Position numbers and translations under genes: made by a program. From contig JAJYQA010000036.1 of the NCBI GenBank assembly GCA_021794835.1, positions 1 through 64,000 of the forward strand: DNA of 64,000 nt, in the 5' to 3' direction. Within the stretch, counting starts at the first letter, position 1. Each line of letters opens with the position of its first letter. Below the pieces are notes generated by a model. That model was not told where the DNA came from and made no database searches. It was given only the letters and a program-made list of their open reading frames with translations. Of the stretch, positions 52,930 through 62,140 are shown piece after piece. The DNA is from Actinomycetes bacterium. GTDB lineage: Bacteria > Actinomycetota > Aquicultoria > Aquicultorales > Aquicultoraceae.

Positions 52930-54314
52930 TATTTCCTCCCAGCTATCGAATTTAAAATTGCACGCGCCGCGACAATGCCGCTTGCTGAAGACTGCATAAG
53001 GCCCCTTGTTACCCCAGCTCCGTCGCCTATGGCGTACAGGTTTTTAATCTCTGTCTCAAGCGTCGGCTTTAGTTTAAGCCTTGATGAGTAAAACTTAACC
53101 TCCACTCCATATAGAAGCGTATTTCTTGAATTAACCCCTGGCGCAAGCCTATCCAGCGCCACCAGCATTTCTTTAATATCAGATATGTAGCGATATGGCA
53201 ACACAAAGCTTAAATCGCCCGGGGTCGCCTCAGTATATGTCGGCACCGTTGTACCTCTTGCAATCCGCTCTGGTGTCGAGCGGTGCCCATCCGTCAAGTC
53301 ACCAAGCCGCTGCACGATAATCCCCTCGCCCAGAAGATTTGCCAAGCGGGCGATATACTTGCCGTACGCAATTGGCTCATGGAACGGCTCAGTAAATGTT
53401 GTGCTCACTAGAAGCGCGAAGTTAGTGTTTTCTGTCTTCTTTTCGGCATAGCTATGTCCATTTACCGTCGTTATGCCATCGGTTGATTCAGACGCAACGA
53501 CTCCATACGGGGAGACGCAAAACGTCCTTACCCTATCCTGGAATGACTTTGACGTGTAGATAAGCTTTGGCTCGTAAAGGTCTTTAGTCAGTGGCTCCAT
53601 AACTACCGCCGGCACCTCAACACGCACTCCAATATCAACCGCGTTGTTTACAGTCTTAAGACCAAGCCTTCTTGCTTCGATGTTTAGCCACTCAGCCCCT
53701 TCTCTACCCGGTGCAGCGATAACATGCTTGCCGGTAATTACCTGACCGTCGCCGGTTAAGACACCGGCCACCCGGTCATTTTCAACCAGAATATGGGATA
53801 CTCTTACGCCGGTTTGGATGTCGATGTGGTAGCCAAGCCGCTCCTTCATCGCGGTTAAGATATCGTAGCTGCGATCGGTGCCTAAATGACGGACCTGCAT
53901 GGGAACAAGCCTCATGTCCGCAAGAGTCGCCTTTTTCTGGAGGCGGTTTACCTTGTCCTCGTCGGTGCCGTGCACAACATCGGTTGCGCCAAACTCACGG
54001 TAGACACTATCGACGTAGCCGATAAGATTGGTTAGCTCACGCTCGCCAACATATTCGCTAAGCCATCCGCCAATCTCGGTAGATAGTGTGAGCTTGCCAT
54101 CGCTAAATGCACCAGCACCGCCCCATCCCGATGTGATGCGGCAGGGCTTGCAATGGGCGCATTTGCCCGTTGTCCTCTCGTAACATTTTCTTTTTTCAAT
54201 ATCCGGCCCCTTCTCAAGGACAAGAACTTTGAGATTGTCCTTTTTGATAAGCTCAAGGGCGGCAAATATGCCCGCCGGGCCACTTCCGACTACGATGACA
54301 TCGTAACCTGCCAT
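52929..54314 (-). CDS. FAD-dependent dehydrogenase (COG2509-like)
   Basis: 461 residues. FAD-binding DVIVVGSGPAGIFAALEL at the N-terminus, CAHCKPC cysteine motif (~52-58) that may bind a metal or Fe-S centre, a GWGGAGAFSDGKLTL block and a C-terminal IGDGAGVTRGLMQSSASGI. The same gene often sits next to purA in Gram-positive bacteria. The reaction is unknown. Confidence 0.85.
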   Translation of the reverse strand: MAGYDVIVVGSGPAGIFAALELIKKDNLKVLVLEKGPDIEKRKCYERTTGKCAHCKPCRITSGWGGAGAFSDGKLTLSTEIGGWLSEYVGERELTNLIGYVDSVYREFGATDVVHGTDEDKVNRLQKKATLADMRLVPMQVRHLGTDRSYDILTAMKERLGYHIDIQTGVRVSHILVENDRVAGVLTGDGQVITGKHVIAAPGREGAEWLNIEARRLGLKTVNNAVDIGVRVEVPAVVMEPLTKDLYEPKLIYTSKSFQDRVRTFCVSPYGVVASESTDGITTVNGHSYAEKKTENTNFALLVSTTFTEPFHEPIAYGKYIARLANLLGEGIIVQRLGDLTDGHRSTPERIARGTTVPTYTEATPGDLSFVLPYRYISDIKEMLVALDRLAPGVNSRNTLLYGVEVKFYSSRLKLKPTLETEIKNLYAIGDGAGVTRGLMQSSASGIVAARAILNSIAGRK

Positions 54315-54658
54315 CTTACGTCACCTTTTTGCACATAATTTTCAAATTACGCAATAATTTGCCTGCACGCTGGCGTGCAGGCGTTAAATCTCTCTTATAA
54401 AGCATACGGGGCTTTGTGAAACTTGCGCGATTTTCGCTCGAAAAACCGCAAATTAGCCGCGTATTTAGCATAGCTAAACGCCCAGCTAAAGTCAAGAAAA
54501 ATAGGCACTCTCCTAACAACAATGCCCAGCTTAATCAAAACGTTCATATTTATTGCCCGACCGGTTTGCCTATAAACCTGTTTTATCTCTTTTGTTAAAT
54601 ATTGCTTGATAATTATCTGGTCGGCGATGTGATATTATTCTCTATAGGTGAAGCAGTC
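54315..54658. other. Divergent gap with two symmetric elements
   Basis: GCCTGCACGC-TG-GCGTGCAGGC (54361-54382) is a perfect hairpin in the leader of the flavoprotein gene. TTTAGC-ATA-GCTAAA (54464-54478) is an operator-like palindrome further upstream. No other gene was seen. Confidence 0.5.
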
Positions 54659-55243
54659 TTGAGTTTAAGAGAAGAAATCGAAACATTTGCCCTTAAGATG
54701 CTAAGCAGACCGGGACAAACATCTGATTTCAGGCGAAGGATCGTCGCGGAGGCCGGGATTGGTCCAGATACCAGAGTAATAGACGTAGCAACCGCCGTTG
54801 GTGGTATGGCCTTTGCCGCTGCCGAGAAATCCCACAGTGTTACGGCAATCGATACCTCTGAAGAGCGCATCAAGATTGCTAAGGCCGACCCACGTGCTAA
54901 TAACATCGGTTTTCGTGTGATGGATGCCGCCAATACCGATTTTCAAGACAAGGCGTTTGATATGGCCTTAGTAGTGCTTGGCCTGCATGAGATGACAACC
55001 CCTGGGGCCAAAGCCGCGCTTAAAGAGGCCAGGCGTATTGCAAAAAAGCTAGTAGTAGTGGAGTTTGGCCTGGATAAGTGGCCGCTATTCTGGAGCTTCT
55101 TCAGATACGCACTTGCGCTACTTGAACCGCCAGGGTTCCTTAAATTTACCAGGCACAATATCGCTGGTCTAATTGAAGAAGCTGGCTGGAAGATCGACCA
55201 AGAGCATGCCAAGTTCCCGTTCGTCACCTACGTCTGCACATAA
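54659..55243 (+). CDS. SAM-dependent methyltransferase
   Basis: 194 residues from TTG 54659, which has AGGTGA at a good distance. Motif I is VIDVATAVGGMAFAAA (a variant of the D-x-G-x-G-x-G loop), followed by VTAIDTSEERI and FDMALVVLGLHEM. Related to UbiE-type enzymes. The substrate is unknown. Confidence 0.75.
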   Translation: MSLREEIETFALKMLSRPGQTSDFRRRIVAEAGIGPDTRVIDVATAVGGMAFAAAEKSHSVTAIDTSEERIKIAKADPRANNIGFRVMDAANTDFQDKAFDMALVVLGLHEMTTPGAKAALKEARRIAKKLVVVEFGLDKWPLFWSFFRYALALLEPPGFLKFTRHNIAGLIEEAGWKIDQEHAKFPFVTYVCT

Positions 55244-55331
55244 AATCCAACCATAAAGCATCAAAGTACATCGATGACCATTTATAAATGACTTAACCTG
55301 GAGATTAGTAATTGAAATACTTTGATCCGGC

Positions 55332-56705
55332 TTAGCCCCCGACGTAGTTCTCAAACCTGGTGAACCGCTCTTGGAAGATAAGTCTTTCGACCCCGGTTGG
55401 ACCGTTTCTGTGCTTTGCCACATGTATCTCGGCAATCCTTCGCTCATCTGCCGCATCCGGGTCGTCTAAGCTGCCGTAAATGTTGCGGTGAATGAACATG
55501 ACGATGTCGCTATCCTGCTCGATGCTGCCGGATTCACGTAGGTCACTAAGTTGCGGTTTCTTGTCACTTCTCTGCTCAACCGCACGTGAGAGCTGTGAGA
55601 GGGCGACTACTGGCACCTCCAACTCCTTGGCTAGAATCTTGAGTCCTCTTGATACCTCGGCGATCTCTTGTTGCCTGTTTTCCACCCTGCGATGCGACTG
55701 CATTAGCTGCAGATAATCGACAATTATGACTCCCGGTGAATGCCTGGCAAAAAGGCGTCTTGCCTTGGCGCGTATCTCAAGAATTCCGATGTTTGGAGTA
55801 TCGTCGATAAAGATAGGCCTATCCGCAACTCTTCCGATTGCATTGACGAGATCCTTCCAGTCCTCGTCACGCAAATGCCCGGTCCTTAAGCGGTGGCTGT
55901 CAATTCTGGCTTCGGCACACATCATCCTCTGGGCCAACTGCTGCCGGCTCATCTCAAGCGAGAATATAGCAACCGGGATATTGTTTAGTCCTTTGTTGGA
56001 TGCAATGTTGGCAGCAATATTTAAGGCAAGTGCGGTTTTGCCCATCGCAGGCCTCGCGGCAAGAATAACTAGGTCGCCGGGATGAAACCCTGCGAGCAGC
56101 TTATCCAAATCAACATAACCGGTCGGGATGCCGGTAATCTGCTCTTTTTTCTCGTAGAGGCTCTCGACCATCTCAAAGCCTTCCTTAAGAAGGTCCTTGA
56201 TGTGGACAAACTTTTCGCTCATGCGCTTATGCGCAATTTGAAAGATGAGATTCTCCGCTCTATCGATTAGCCCCTCGACATCCTCGGGTGCCTCATAGCC
56301 AAGCGAGGCTATCTCTGTTGACACTTTAATAAGTGCGCGAAGCGTTGCATTTCTCTCAATAATTCTTGCATAGTACCTGGCGTTGGCCGCACTTGGCACA
56401 GAGCTTACAAGAGTATGTATGTAGGGTTTACCACCACAGACCTCAAGATATCCCCTGCTTGTAAGAGCCTCAGAAAGGGTGATCGGGTCTACCGGCTCGC
56501 CTTTTGCATAGAGTTCGATTATTGTCTCATAGATTTTTCGGTGCGCCTCGGTGTAGAAGGCGTCTGCGCCTAAAAATTCCAAGATTTCCGAGATTGCATC
56601 CGGGGATATGAGCATGGCGCCAAGGAGCGATTGCTCCGCCTCGATGTTATGGGGCGGAACCTTATCAAAGTTTGCAAATTGCTGCGGTTTATCTGCCGCC
56701 TTCAT
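55332..56705 (-). CDS. dnaB: Replicative DNA helicase
   Basis: 457 residues. N-terminal domain (PPHNIEAEQSLLGAML), then a RecA-like motor with Walker A AARPAMGKTALALN, VIIVDYLQLM (Walker B) and the SDLRESGSIEQDSD block. It unwinds DNA at the fork as a hexamer. No intein. The start overlaps rplI (TAATG). Confidence 0.97.
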   Translation of the reverse strand: MKAADKPQQFANFDKVPPHNIEAEQSLLGAMLISPDAISEILEFLGADAFYTEAHRKIYETIIELYAKGEPVDPITLSEALTSRGYLEVCGGKPYIHTLVSSVPSAANARYYARIIERNATLRALIKVSTEIASLGYEAPEDVEGLIDRAENLIFQIAHKRMSEKFVHIKDLLKEGFEMVESLYEKKEQITGIPTGYVDLDKLLAGFHPGDLVILAARPAMGKTALALNIAANIASNKGLNNIPVAIFSLEMSRQQLAQRMMCAEARIDSHRLRTGHLRDEDWKDLVNAIGRVADRPIFIDDTPNIGILEIRAKARRLFARHSPGVIIVDYLQLMQSHRRVENRQQEIAEVSRGLKILAKELEVPVVALSQLSRAVEQRSDKKPQLSDLRESGSIEQDSDIVMFIHRNIYGSLDDPDAADERRIAEIHVAKHRNGPTGVERLIFQERFTRFENYVGG

Positions 56706-57160
56706 TACTCCTCTTTGCTTGCAACAACGTTAACCTTAACCACAGCTTCAACACCTGGGTAGATCCTTATGTGAGCCGGATAGGTGCCGACTTCTTTTAT
56801 CACCTGTCCAACCTCGATCTTCTTCCTATCCACCTCTACCTTAAGTTGCTTATGAATTGCAGTTACGACTTCTTTTGAGCCGACCGAGCCGTAGAGCTTG
56901 CCTTCCGCGCCGACTTTTGCCTCGACCGTTACTTCTTTGTCGTTTATTTCAGCAGACAGTTTCTCGGCCTCAGACCTCTCCTGAGCTTCTCTCTTAACGA
57001 TAACCGCTTTCTTTTGCTCCCACTCTTTTAGAGCACCCGGGGTGGCTGCAACCGCCAATCCGTTTGGGACAAGATAGTTACGGGCGTAGCCGTCCGCCAC
57101 GTTTACAACGTCTCCAACTTTTCCAAGGCCTCCTACGGCCTCCTTAAGGATTACTTTCAT
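56705..57160 (-). CDS. rplI: Ribosomal protein bL9
   Basis: 151 residues. N-terminal MKVILKEAVGGLGKVGDVVN then VADGYARNYLVPNGLA, long connecting helix, C-terminal RNA-binding domain. The rpsF-ssb-rpsR-rplI-dnaB order is widely conserved. GGAGGG precedes ATG. Confidence 0.97.
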   Translation of the reverse strand: MKVILKEAVGGLGKVGDVVNVADGYARNYLVPNGLAVAATPGALKEWEQKKAVIVKREAQERSEAEKLSAEINDKEVTVEAKVGAEGKLYGSVGSKEVVTAIHKQLKVEVDRKKIEVGQVIKEVGTYPAHIRIYPGVEAVVKVNVVASKEE

Positions 57161-57257
57161 TATTCCCTCCAGAAAAGAAATAATCTTGAGTTTATAATAT
57201 TAGCATAACTATATTGATGAGTCGATTAAATAGTAAACCAACCGCTCTTAACAAGCA

Positions 57258-57290
57258 TGCAAGGGGTGGAGTTTGTCCCCACCCCTTGCA
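57258..57290 (-). terminator. Hairpin between rpsR and rplI
   Basis: TGCAAGGGGTGG (57258-57269) pairs with CCACCCCTTGCA (57279-57290) around 9 bases. The following U run is weak (TGCTTGTTAA), so it may only partly terminate transcription. Confidence 0.55.
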
Positions 57291-57327
57291 CTTATAGTTC
57301 TTTGTTCATCGATTTTTAAATTACTTA

Positions 57328-57555
57328 TTACCTTAACGTATATGGCAAAAGTGCCATCTCTCTTGCACGCTTTATCGCAATTGATAGATCGCGCTGGTGC
57401 TGAGCGCAAGTGCCAGTAACCCGGCGCGGTCTGATCTTGCCGCGATCACTCATAAATCGGCGCAAGAGATTGAAGTCTTTATAATCGATATAATCAACTT
57501 TGTCCTTACAAAAGGCGCAATACTTACGCCTTGGCTTGCGGACGTAATCTGCCAT
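57328..57555 (-). CDS. rpsR: Ribosomal protein bS18
   Basis: 75 residues. [20 protein letters not shown], with a CxxC pair (zinc-type form), and the conserved [26 protein letters not shown] before ATG. Confidence 0.97.
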   Translation of the reverse strand: MADYVRKPRRKYCAFCKDKVDYIDYKDFNLLRRFMSDRGKIRPRRVTGTCAQHQRDLSIAIKRAREMALLPYTLR

Positions 57556-57599
57556 GTTTTATATTCCTCCTAATTATCTTCTTTAAGACTTTTCCTTGG

Positions 57600-57832
57600 T
57601 TTAAAGCTCGTGCCTCACTCCACGGTCTAGGCCAAAAGGCCAAAGAAAAACAGTCAAAATAGCCAATGATATGTTGGTCTAGATTAAGAGTAAATCAAAT
57701 TAAATAGGTCTTAATGTCTTTATTGGCTACTTGGCTAATTGGCTTCCTCAGGGCTATTGCCTATTGGCTAGCTTTTCGCCTTTTGGCCAACTTGCATTCT
57801 AGGCTCACTTTTAATTGGCCTTTTAGCCCTCT
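57600..57832. repeat. Word-repeat patch inside the ribosomal operon
   Basis: The 277-base gap between rpsR and ssb holds GGCCAAAAGGCC (57630-57641), CGCCTTTTGGCC (57777-57788) and many TTGGCTA, TATTGGC and AATTGGC words. GCCAATTAGCCAAGTAGCCA reads on the minus strand. The same palindrome occurs at 1902. Its length is unusual for this operon, where these genes are normally close together. Confidence 0.6.
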
Positions 57833-58252
57833 TTAAAACGGTACATCGTCGATATCGCCAACTCCAAGTGCTTGGAGATCGGTATCGGCTTGCTCCGCTG
57901 TTGCATCCTCGCTGCGAGCCCCCGCCCTATCTAGAAACTGGACCCTGCTTGCAACAATTTCAACAGTTGAGCGTTTCTGACCATCGGATGTCTCCCAGGA
58001 GCGGCTGCGAAGCCTTCCCTCGATAAGAACCGGCCGTCCCTTTCTTAAATACTCGTTTGCGACCTCAGCTTGCCTTCCCCAGGCAACCACGGTGAAAAAA
58101 CTCGCCTCTTCCACCCAATCACCTGATGTACCCTGATAGCGATGATTTACTGCAACCCTTAGGTTGGCGACGGCGGTCCCGCTCGGGGTAAATCTAAGCT
58201 CCGGATCCATCGTCAGGTTCCCGATAATAAACACCCTGTTTAGACTGGCCAT
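57833..58252 (-). CDS. ssb: Single-stranded DNA-binding protein
   Basis: 139 residues. OB fold (NRVFIIGNLTMDPELRFTPS; FTVVAWGRQAEVANEYLRKG) and the acidic tail DIDDVPF that recruits partner proteins. Starts 9 bases after rpsF. Confidence 0.96.
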   Translation of the reverse strand: MASLNRVFIIGNLTMDPELRFTPSGTAVANLRVAVNHRYQGTSGDWVEEASFFTVVAWGRQAEVANEYLRKGRPVLIEGRLRSRSWETSDGQKRSTVEIVASRVQFLDRAGARSEDATAEQADTDLQALGVGDIDDVPF

Positions 58253-58261
58253 GTTACTCTC

Positions 58262-58549
58262 CTATTCTCCAATACGAACAATCATATGGCGGACAACTTC
58301 ATCGGTAATTTTAAGGACGCGGTCCAGCTCAGAAACGGTCTCGTTTTTACCTTGAATATTTAGGATAACATAATAGCCTTCGGTATTTTGGCCGACCTGA
58401 TAGGCAAGACGGCGTTTGCCCCATTTGTTTACATTCTCAACCTTGCCGTCGTTTTTGGCAACTATATCTGAAAACCTGGCAATTGAGTTGTCAATCGCTT
58501 CAGTTTCCAAAGTGGGGTCAAGAATGATCATGCACTCGTAGTTCCTCAC
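58262..58549 (-). CDS. rpsF: Ribosomal protein bS6
   Basis: 95 residues. MRNYECMIILDPTLETEAID at the start and WGKRRLAYQVGQNTEGYYVI in the middle. GTG start behind GGGGAGG. In the leader (58567-58584, minus) CUAA-CUGAAGCCGA-UUAG contains CCGA, as in known S6:S18-binding leaders, but the match is short. Confidence 0.96.
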   Translation of the reverse strand: MRNYECMIILDPTLETEAIDNSIARFSDIVAKNDGKVENVNKWGKRRLAYQVGQNTEGYYVILNIQGKNETVSELDRVLKITDEVVRHMIVRIGE

Positions 58550-58580
58550 TTTTCACCTCCCCTGGACTAATCGGCTTCAG

Positions 58581-59564
58581 TTAGGCTGAAGCAGGAGTAT
58601 AAGATCTACCAATTATAGCAGGTACGCGAGATGTCAACAAGACACGCCCCACAATTAGCATCAATATAGTAAGAATCAAAAAGGCGGACCCGACCCCGGC
58701 CAGAAGTCTAACGTACGGCGAAATGATCCATAGATACCGGGGCGGCTTTACGGTGCCTACATACCGGACTTTGTCCAGACTAACGATAAGTTTGTTTTCG
58801 CTTACCAAAGCCAGACGGCTTAAGTTTGTCTCTTTGCCGCGATATTTTAAAGGCGGCTCAGCCAAATTTGTAACCTTTCGACTGGGGCTGGCAATGGGAA
58901 CGGCTGGATTTTCAATATGCGGACTGCTTGGCATAGCTGCCTCTACCCGGATCGCCATGGCTGCCTCTACCGGTCTTGGGCCGATCGGCTCAACACTTGG
59001 CTTGACCGCAGCTACCTCGCCGGGATTATTCTTTGGAATATCCGCCAGTACCATCACCTGCGCCGGTTTTTCTACCTCCACGGAACTATTCCCGGTCTTT
59101 ACGTCTTTGCTTAGCAAAAAATCACAAGGGTTAAGATAGTTTTTATCACTCCGGGATGCTGTATCAAATATGCCAAAGTGAAGATGCGGCTTATCACTTG
59201 ATTTGTCGGTCTCCCGGGATATCATCCCAATTGCATCACCAGCCTTTACCGCCTGCCCCTTTTGGACCGATACCTGAACCGGAAGGTATGTACTCGTTAG
59301 ACCGCCGGGATGATCTATCGATATGCATGGCTCGCCACTCGGGGTCTTTCCCACCCAGTGGACAACCCCCTCCCGGGTGGCAGTAATAGTATCGCCTACA
59401 CTCGCGGCAATATCGATGCCCCGATGTTCATCTGGGGTAAACTGCTTGATAACCTCTCCTTTAGCCGGCCAAAGCAAGGTACTATTTGCAAAAGCTTGTG
59501 ATGTAAAAACAAAACAAAGCATTATAAAAACGGCGGAAAATAATAGCAACCTTTGCATAGCCAT
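58581..59564 (-). CDS. Secreted M23 metallopeptidase with C-terminal anchor
   Basis: 327 residues. Signal peptide (~1-26, ending AFA), M23 domain with zinc ligands H47 and D51 in HRGID, and H127/H129 in HLHFG, then a proline- and valine-rich linker and a membrane helix (LLAGVGSAFLILTILMLIVG) near the end. It probably cuts wall cross-bridges, or is regulatory if held to the membrane. GGAGGGG before ATG. It lies 31 bases upstream of rpsF. Confidence 0.88.
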   Translation of the reverse strand: MAMQRLLLFSAVFIMLCFVFTSQAFANSTLLWPAKGEVIKQFTPDEHRGIDIAASVGDTITATREGVVHWVGKTPSGEPCISIDHPGGLTSTYLPVQVSVQKGQAVKAGDAIGMISRETDKSSDKPHLHFGIFDTASRSDKNYLNPCDFLLSKDVKTGNSSVEVEKPAQVMVLADIPKNNPGEVAAVKPSVEPIGPRPVEAAMAIRVEAAMPSSPHIENPAVPIASPSRKVTNLAEPPLKYRGKETNLSRLALVSENKLIVSLDKVRYVGTVKPPRYLWIISPYVRLLAGVGSAFLILTILMLIVGRVLLTSRVPAIIGRSYTPASA

Positions 59565-59808
59565 AAGCGCCCCTCCAGTTATTATGCAATTATGCTTTTA
59601 CGCATCTGTAATAAAGGTACCGCAAGTTGGGCGTGCGGTCAAGGCTATTTAATAATTTTTCTAAAATTATTCTCTTAAACGTTAATCATAAAAATTATCG
59701 ATTATATGCAATTTAATAACCCATATGGGGGATATGGGATAACCAAATCCAGGTCGATAACTAGCATTAATCTACTAAAACAATAGGTATTCAGAAGGAG
59801 TGATCGAG

Positions 59809-60000
59809 GTGAATTGTTGGGAGTTTAAGAACTGTGGAAGGGATAAGGGCAATAATTGCCCAGCTTATCCAAATAATGGTATGGAATGCTGGCGGATAGC
59901 CGGCACGATGTGCGGTGGTAAGGTCCAGGGCACATTTGCCCAGAAACTTGCTAACTGTATGGAGTGCGACTTCTACAAAAAAGTTAAGGGTATTGGTTAG
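59809..60000 (+). CDS. Small two-CW-type cysteine protein
   Basis: 63 residues from GTG 59809 (AAGGAG 8 bases upstream). The sequence NCWEFKNCG, CPAYPN, ECWRIAGTMCGG and NCMECDFYK has nine cysteines with two CW pairs, the pattern of the two-CW domain found alone or in signalling proteins of anaerobes. It may bind a metal or redox centre; unknown. Confidence 0.7.
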   Translation: MNCWEFKNCGRDKGNNCPAYPNNGMECWRIAGTMCGGKVQGTFAQKLANCMECDFYKKVKGIG

Positions 60001-60029
60001 TAAGAGAAAAGGCCGTCTTTCCTCTTACT
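59999..60029. terminator. Hairpin between convergent small genes
   Basis: AGTAAGAG (59999-60006) pairs with CTCTTACT (60022-60029), with an inner AAAG/CTTT. T-rich sequence follows on plus (CTTTGTCTT). Confidence 0.55.
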
Positions 60030-60036
60030 CTTTGTC

Positions 60037-60228
60037 TTAGTATCGCTTTACAAACCCTCTGAACCTACGATCAAAATCATATCTTAGCAGGCGGACCTTG
60101 TGGCCACAACCCAGACACGTAAGACCAATATCCATCCCCAACTTCGTGATTTCCCACTCGTTTGCACCGCAAGGATGGGGTTTTTTTAATTTTACGATAT
60201 CCCCAATTCCAACCTTTACAACGTCCAT
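60037..60228 (-). CDS. DUF951-family protein
   Basis: 63 residues from ATG 60228. VKVGIGDIVKLKKPHPCGAN then WEI, and LTCLGCGHKVRL. The small beta barrel with a Cys-Gly/CLGCG pattern is typical of DUF951, widespread in Gram-positive bacteria and probably RNA- or metal-binding. Function unknown. Confidence 0.85.
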   Translation of the reverse strand: MDVVKVGIGDIVKLKKPHPCGANEWEITKLGMDIGLTCLGCGHKVRLLRYDFDRRFRGFVKRY

Positions 60229-60377
60229 AGAATCACCAAGATAATAATACAACGCCACCTACAGATATGAAACAAAAGCTTTGGCGGTCCTCAATTTTGC
60301 CCAATATTTCCAGATAGATAAAACTATCTTATACTAGATTGAAGGTTAGCTATTTGGCTGAACTAAGGGAGAAAAAG

Positions 60378-60653
60378 ATGAAAGGCAAAGCCATCGTAAC
60401 GGTCCTTGGCAAAGACCGCGTGGGGATAGTCGCTGGGGTAAGCCGCGTGCTTGCCGAAAACAATGTAAATATTGAGGATATCAACCAAACCATTATGCAG
60501 GAATTCTTTACTATGATGATGCTGATCACTGTCGACGAGGACATTATATCGATAGCCAGCCTCCAAGAAAAACTTAATGCGCTAGCGGAAGAGCTGGGCT
60601 TAAAAATCACTGTACAGCATGAAGATATCTTCCGCTACATGCACCGGATTTAG
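60378..60653 (+). CDS. ACT-domain protein
   Basis: 91 residues from ATG 60378 behind GGGAG. One ACT domain (AIVTVLGKDRVGIVAGVSRV and onward), which usually binds amino acids. In many bacteria this gene precedes the DUF711 gene, as here (13-base gap). The ligand is unknown. Confidence 0.9.
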   Translation: MKGKAIVTVLGKDRVGIVAGVSRVLAENNVNIEDINQTIMQEFFTMMMLITVDEDIISIASLQEKLNALAEELGLKITVQHEDIFRYMHRI

Positions 60654-60666
60654 AGGAGCTTAAATA

Positions 60667-62028
60667 ATGTGGCTTAACACCGAAGAGATAAAAGAGACTA
60701 TTGAGATGATCCAGGAGCAGAGGCTTGATATTAGAACCATTACTATGGGGATAAGCCTTCGCGACTGCATCGACCCCGACGGGGACAAACTGGCAAAAAA
60801 TATCTACCGCAAGATCGCCGATTCAGCCGGAAAGCTGGTTGACGTTGCCGGTGCGCTTCAGAAAAAATACGGGATTCCGATTGTGAATAAGCGGGTTTCT
60901 GTCTCGCCGATTGCGGCGATCGCCGAGTCCAGCGACCTCGATGACTATGTGCCGATAGCAAAAGTGCTTGACCAGGCTGCACATGACATCAATGTTGACT
61001 TTATCGGTGGCTTTACCGCACTTGTCCAGAAGGGCATGACCCCAGGAGATACCAAACTTATCGATTCGATTCCAAGAGCGATTTCTGAGACCGAGCGGCT
61101 CTGCTCATCGGTTAATGTTGCCTCTAGTAAAGCTGGAATCAATATGGATGCAGTGCTAAAGATGGCCGAAGTGGTCAAGGAGACTGCAGAGCGCACGGCT
61201 AAGCAGGATGGCATTGGCTGTGCGAAACTTGTCGTCTTTGCCAACATCCCGGAGGATAACCCATTTATGGCCGGGGCGTACCACGGCTTTGGCGAGCCAG
61301 ACAAGGTTATAAATGTCGGTATTAGCGGACCGGGAGTAGTAAGAGCCACACTTGAAAAATACCTGAATATCGATCTTCTGCGAGTCGCCGAACTCATTAA
61401 GCAGACCGCCTTTAAGATCACGCGCATGGGCGAGCTCATCGGTCGCGAGTCGGCCGCTATGCTTGGGGTAAAGCCCGGCGTGGTTGACCTATCGCTTGCG
61501 CCAACGCCGACACCGGGCGATTCAGTTGCCCAAATCATCGAGGCGATGGGGATTGAACGCTGTGGTGCGCCGGGCACAACAGCCGCGCTTGCGCTTCTTA
61601 ACGACGCGGTTAAAAAAGGCGGTGCAATGGCGACCTCCTCAACCGGCGGGCTATCGGGAGCATTCATTCCGGTATCGGAGGATTTAGGGATGGTTGAAGC
61701 CGTTGAGGCCAGCTCGCTTACAATAGAAAAGCTCGAGGCAATGACCGCGGTCTGCTCGGTAGGACTGGATATGGTAGTGATCCCGGGAGACACACCAACC
61801 GAGACAATTGCCGGAATCATTGCAGATCAGATGGCAATCGCGGTTGTAAACCGCAAAGCTGCCGGAGTAAGGCTCATTCCTGCTCCTGGCAAGAAAGAGG
61901 GAGACAAGGCGGTCTTCGGTGATTTGCTCGGATTTGGACCGGTTATGCCGGTCAATAGGTTCTCTTGCGCAAACTTTGTACGAAGAGGCGGCAGGATACC
62001 AGCTCCACTTACAAGCCTGAATAACTAG
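60667..62028 (+). CDS. DUF711 / UPF0210-family protein (PFL-like)
   Basis: 453 residues. Family segments [52 protein letters not shown] and GRGG-type [10 protein letters not shown] end. Its fold resembles pyruvate formate-lyase-like proteins, but the glycine-radical motif is absent. It pairs with the ACT protein. Function unknown. Confidence 0.92.
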   Translation: MWLNTEEIKETIEMIQEQRLDIRTITMGISLRDCIDPDGDKLAKNIYRKIADSAGKLVDVAGALQKKYGIPIVNKRVSVSPIAAIAESSDLDDYVPIAKVLDQAAHDINVDFIGGFTALVQKGMTPGDTKLIDSIPRAISETERLCSSVNVASSKAGINMDAVLKMAEVVKETAERTAKQDGIGCAKLVVFANIPEDNPFMAGAYHGFGEPDKVINVGISGPGVVRATLEKYLNIDLLRVAELIKQTAFKITRMGELIGRESAAMLGVKPGVVDLSLAPTPTPGDSVAQIIEAMGIERCGAPGTTAALALLNDAVKKGGAMATSSTGGLSGAFIPVSEDLGMVEAVEASSLTIEKLEAMTAVCSVGLDMVVIPGDTPTETIAGIIADQMAIAVVNRKAAGVRLIPAPGKKEGDKAVFGDLLGFGPVMPVNRFSCANFVRRGGRIPAPLTSLNN

Positions 62029-62140
62029 GGTCTAGAAAGAGGGCGAATTGCGAATTAAAGAATTAAAAGCATGAAGGGCAGAGATAAAAAAAATCCGCCC
62101 TTTACTTGTATAATCATTTGACATTCGAAATTCGACATTC
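62028..62140. repeat. Intergenic word-repeat patch
   Basis: TAGGGTCTAGAAAGAGGGCG, AATTGCGAATTAAAGAATTA, then GACATTCGAAATTCGACATT. These are the GGGTCTAGA and ATTCG words found elsewhere. AAGGGCAGAG...TCCGCCCTT (62071-62103) can form a weak hairpin that may end the DUF711 transcript. Confidence 0.5.

Noticed and set aside
60945-61820. 291-codon open frame antisense to the DUF711 gene
   Set aside because: Long only because the sense codons avoid reverse-frame stops; the sense protein is conserved end to end.
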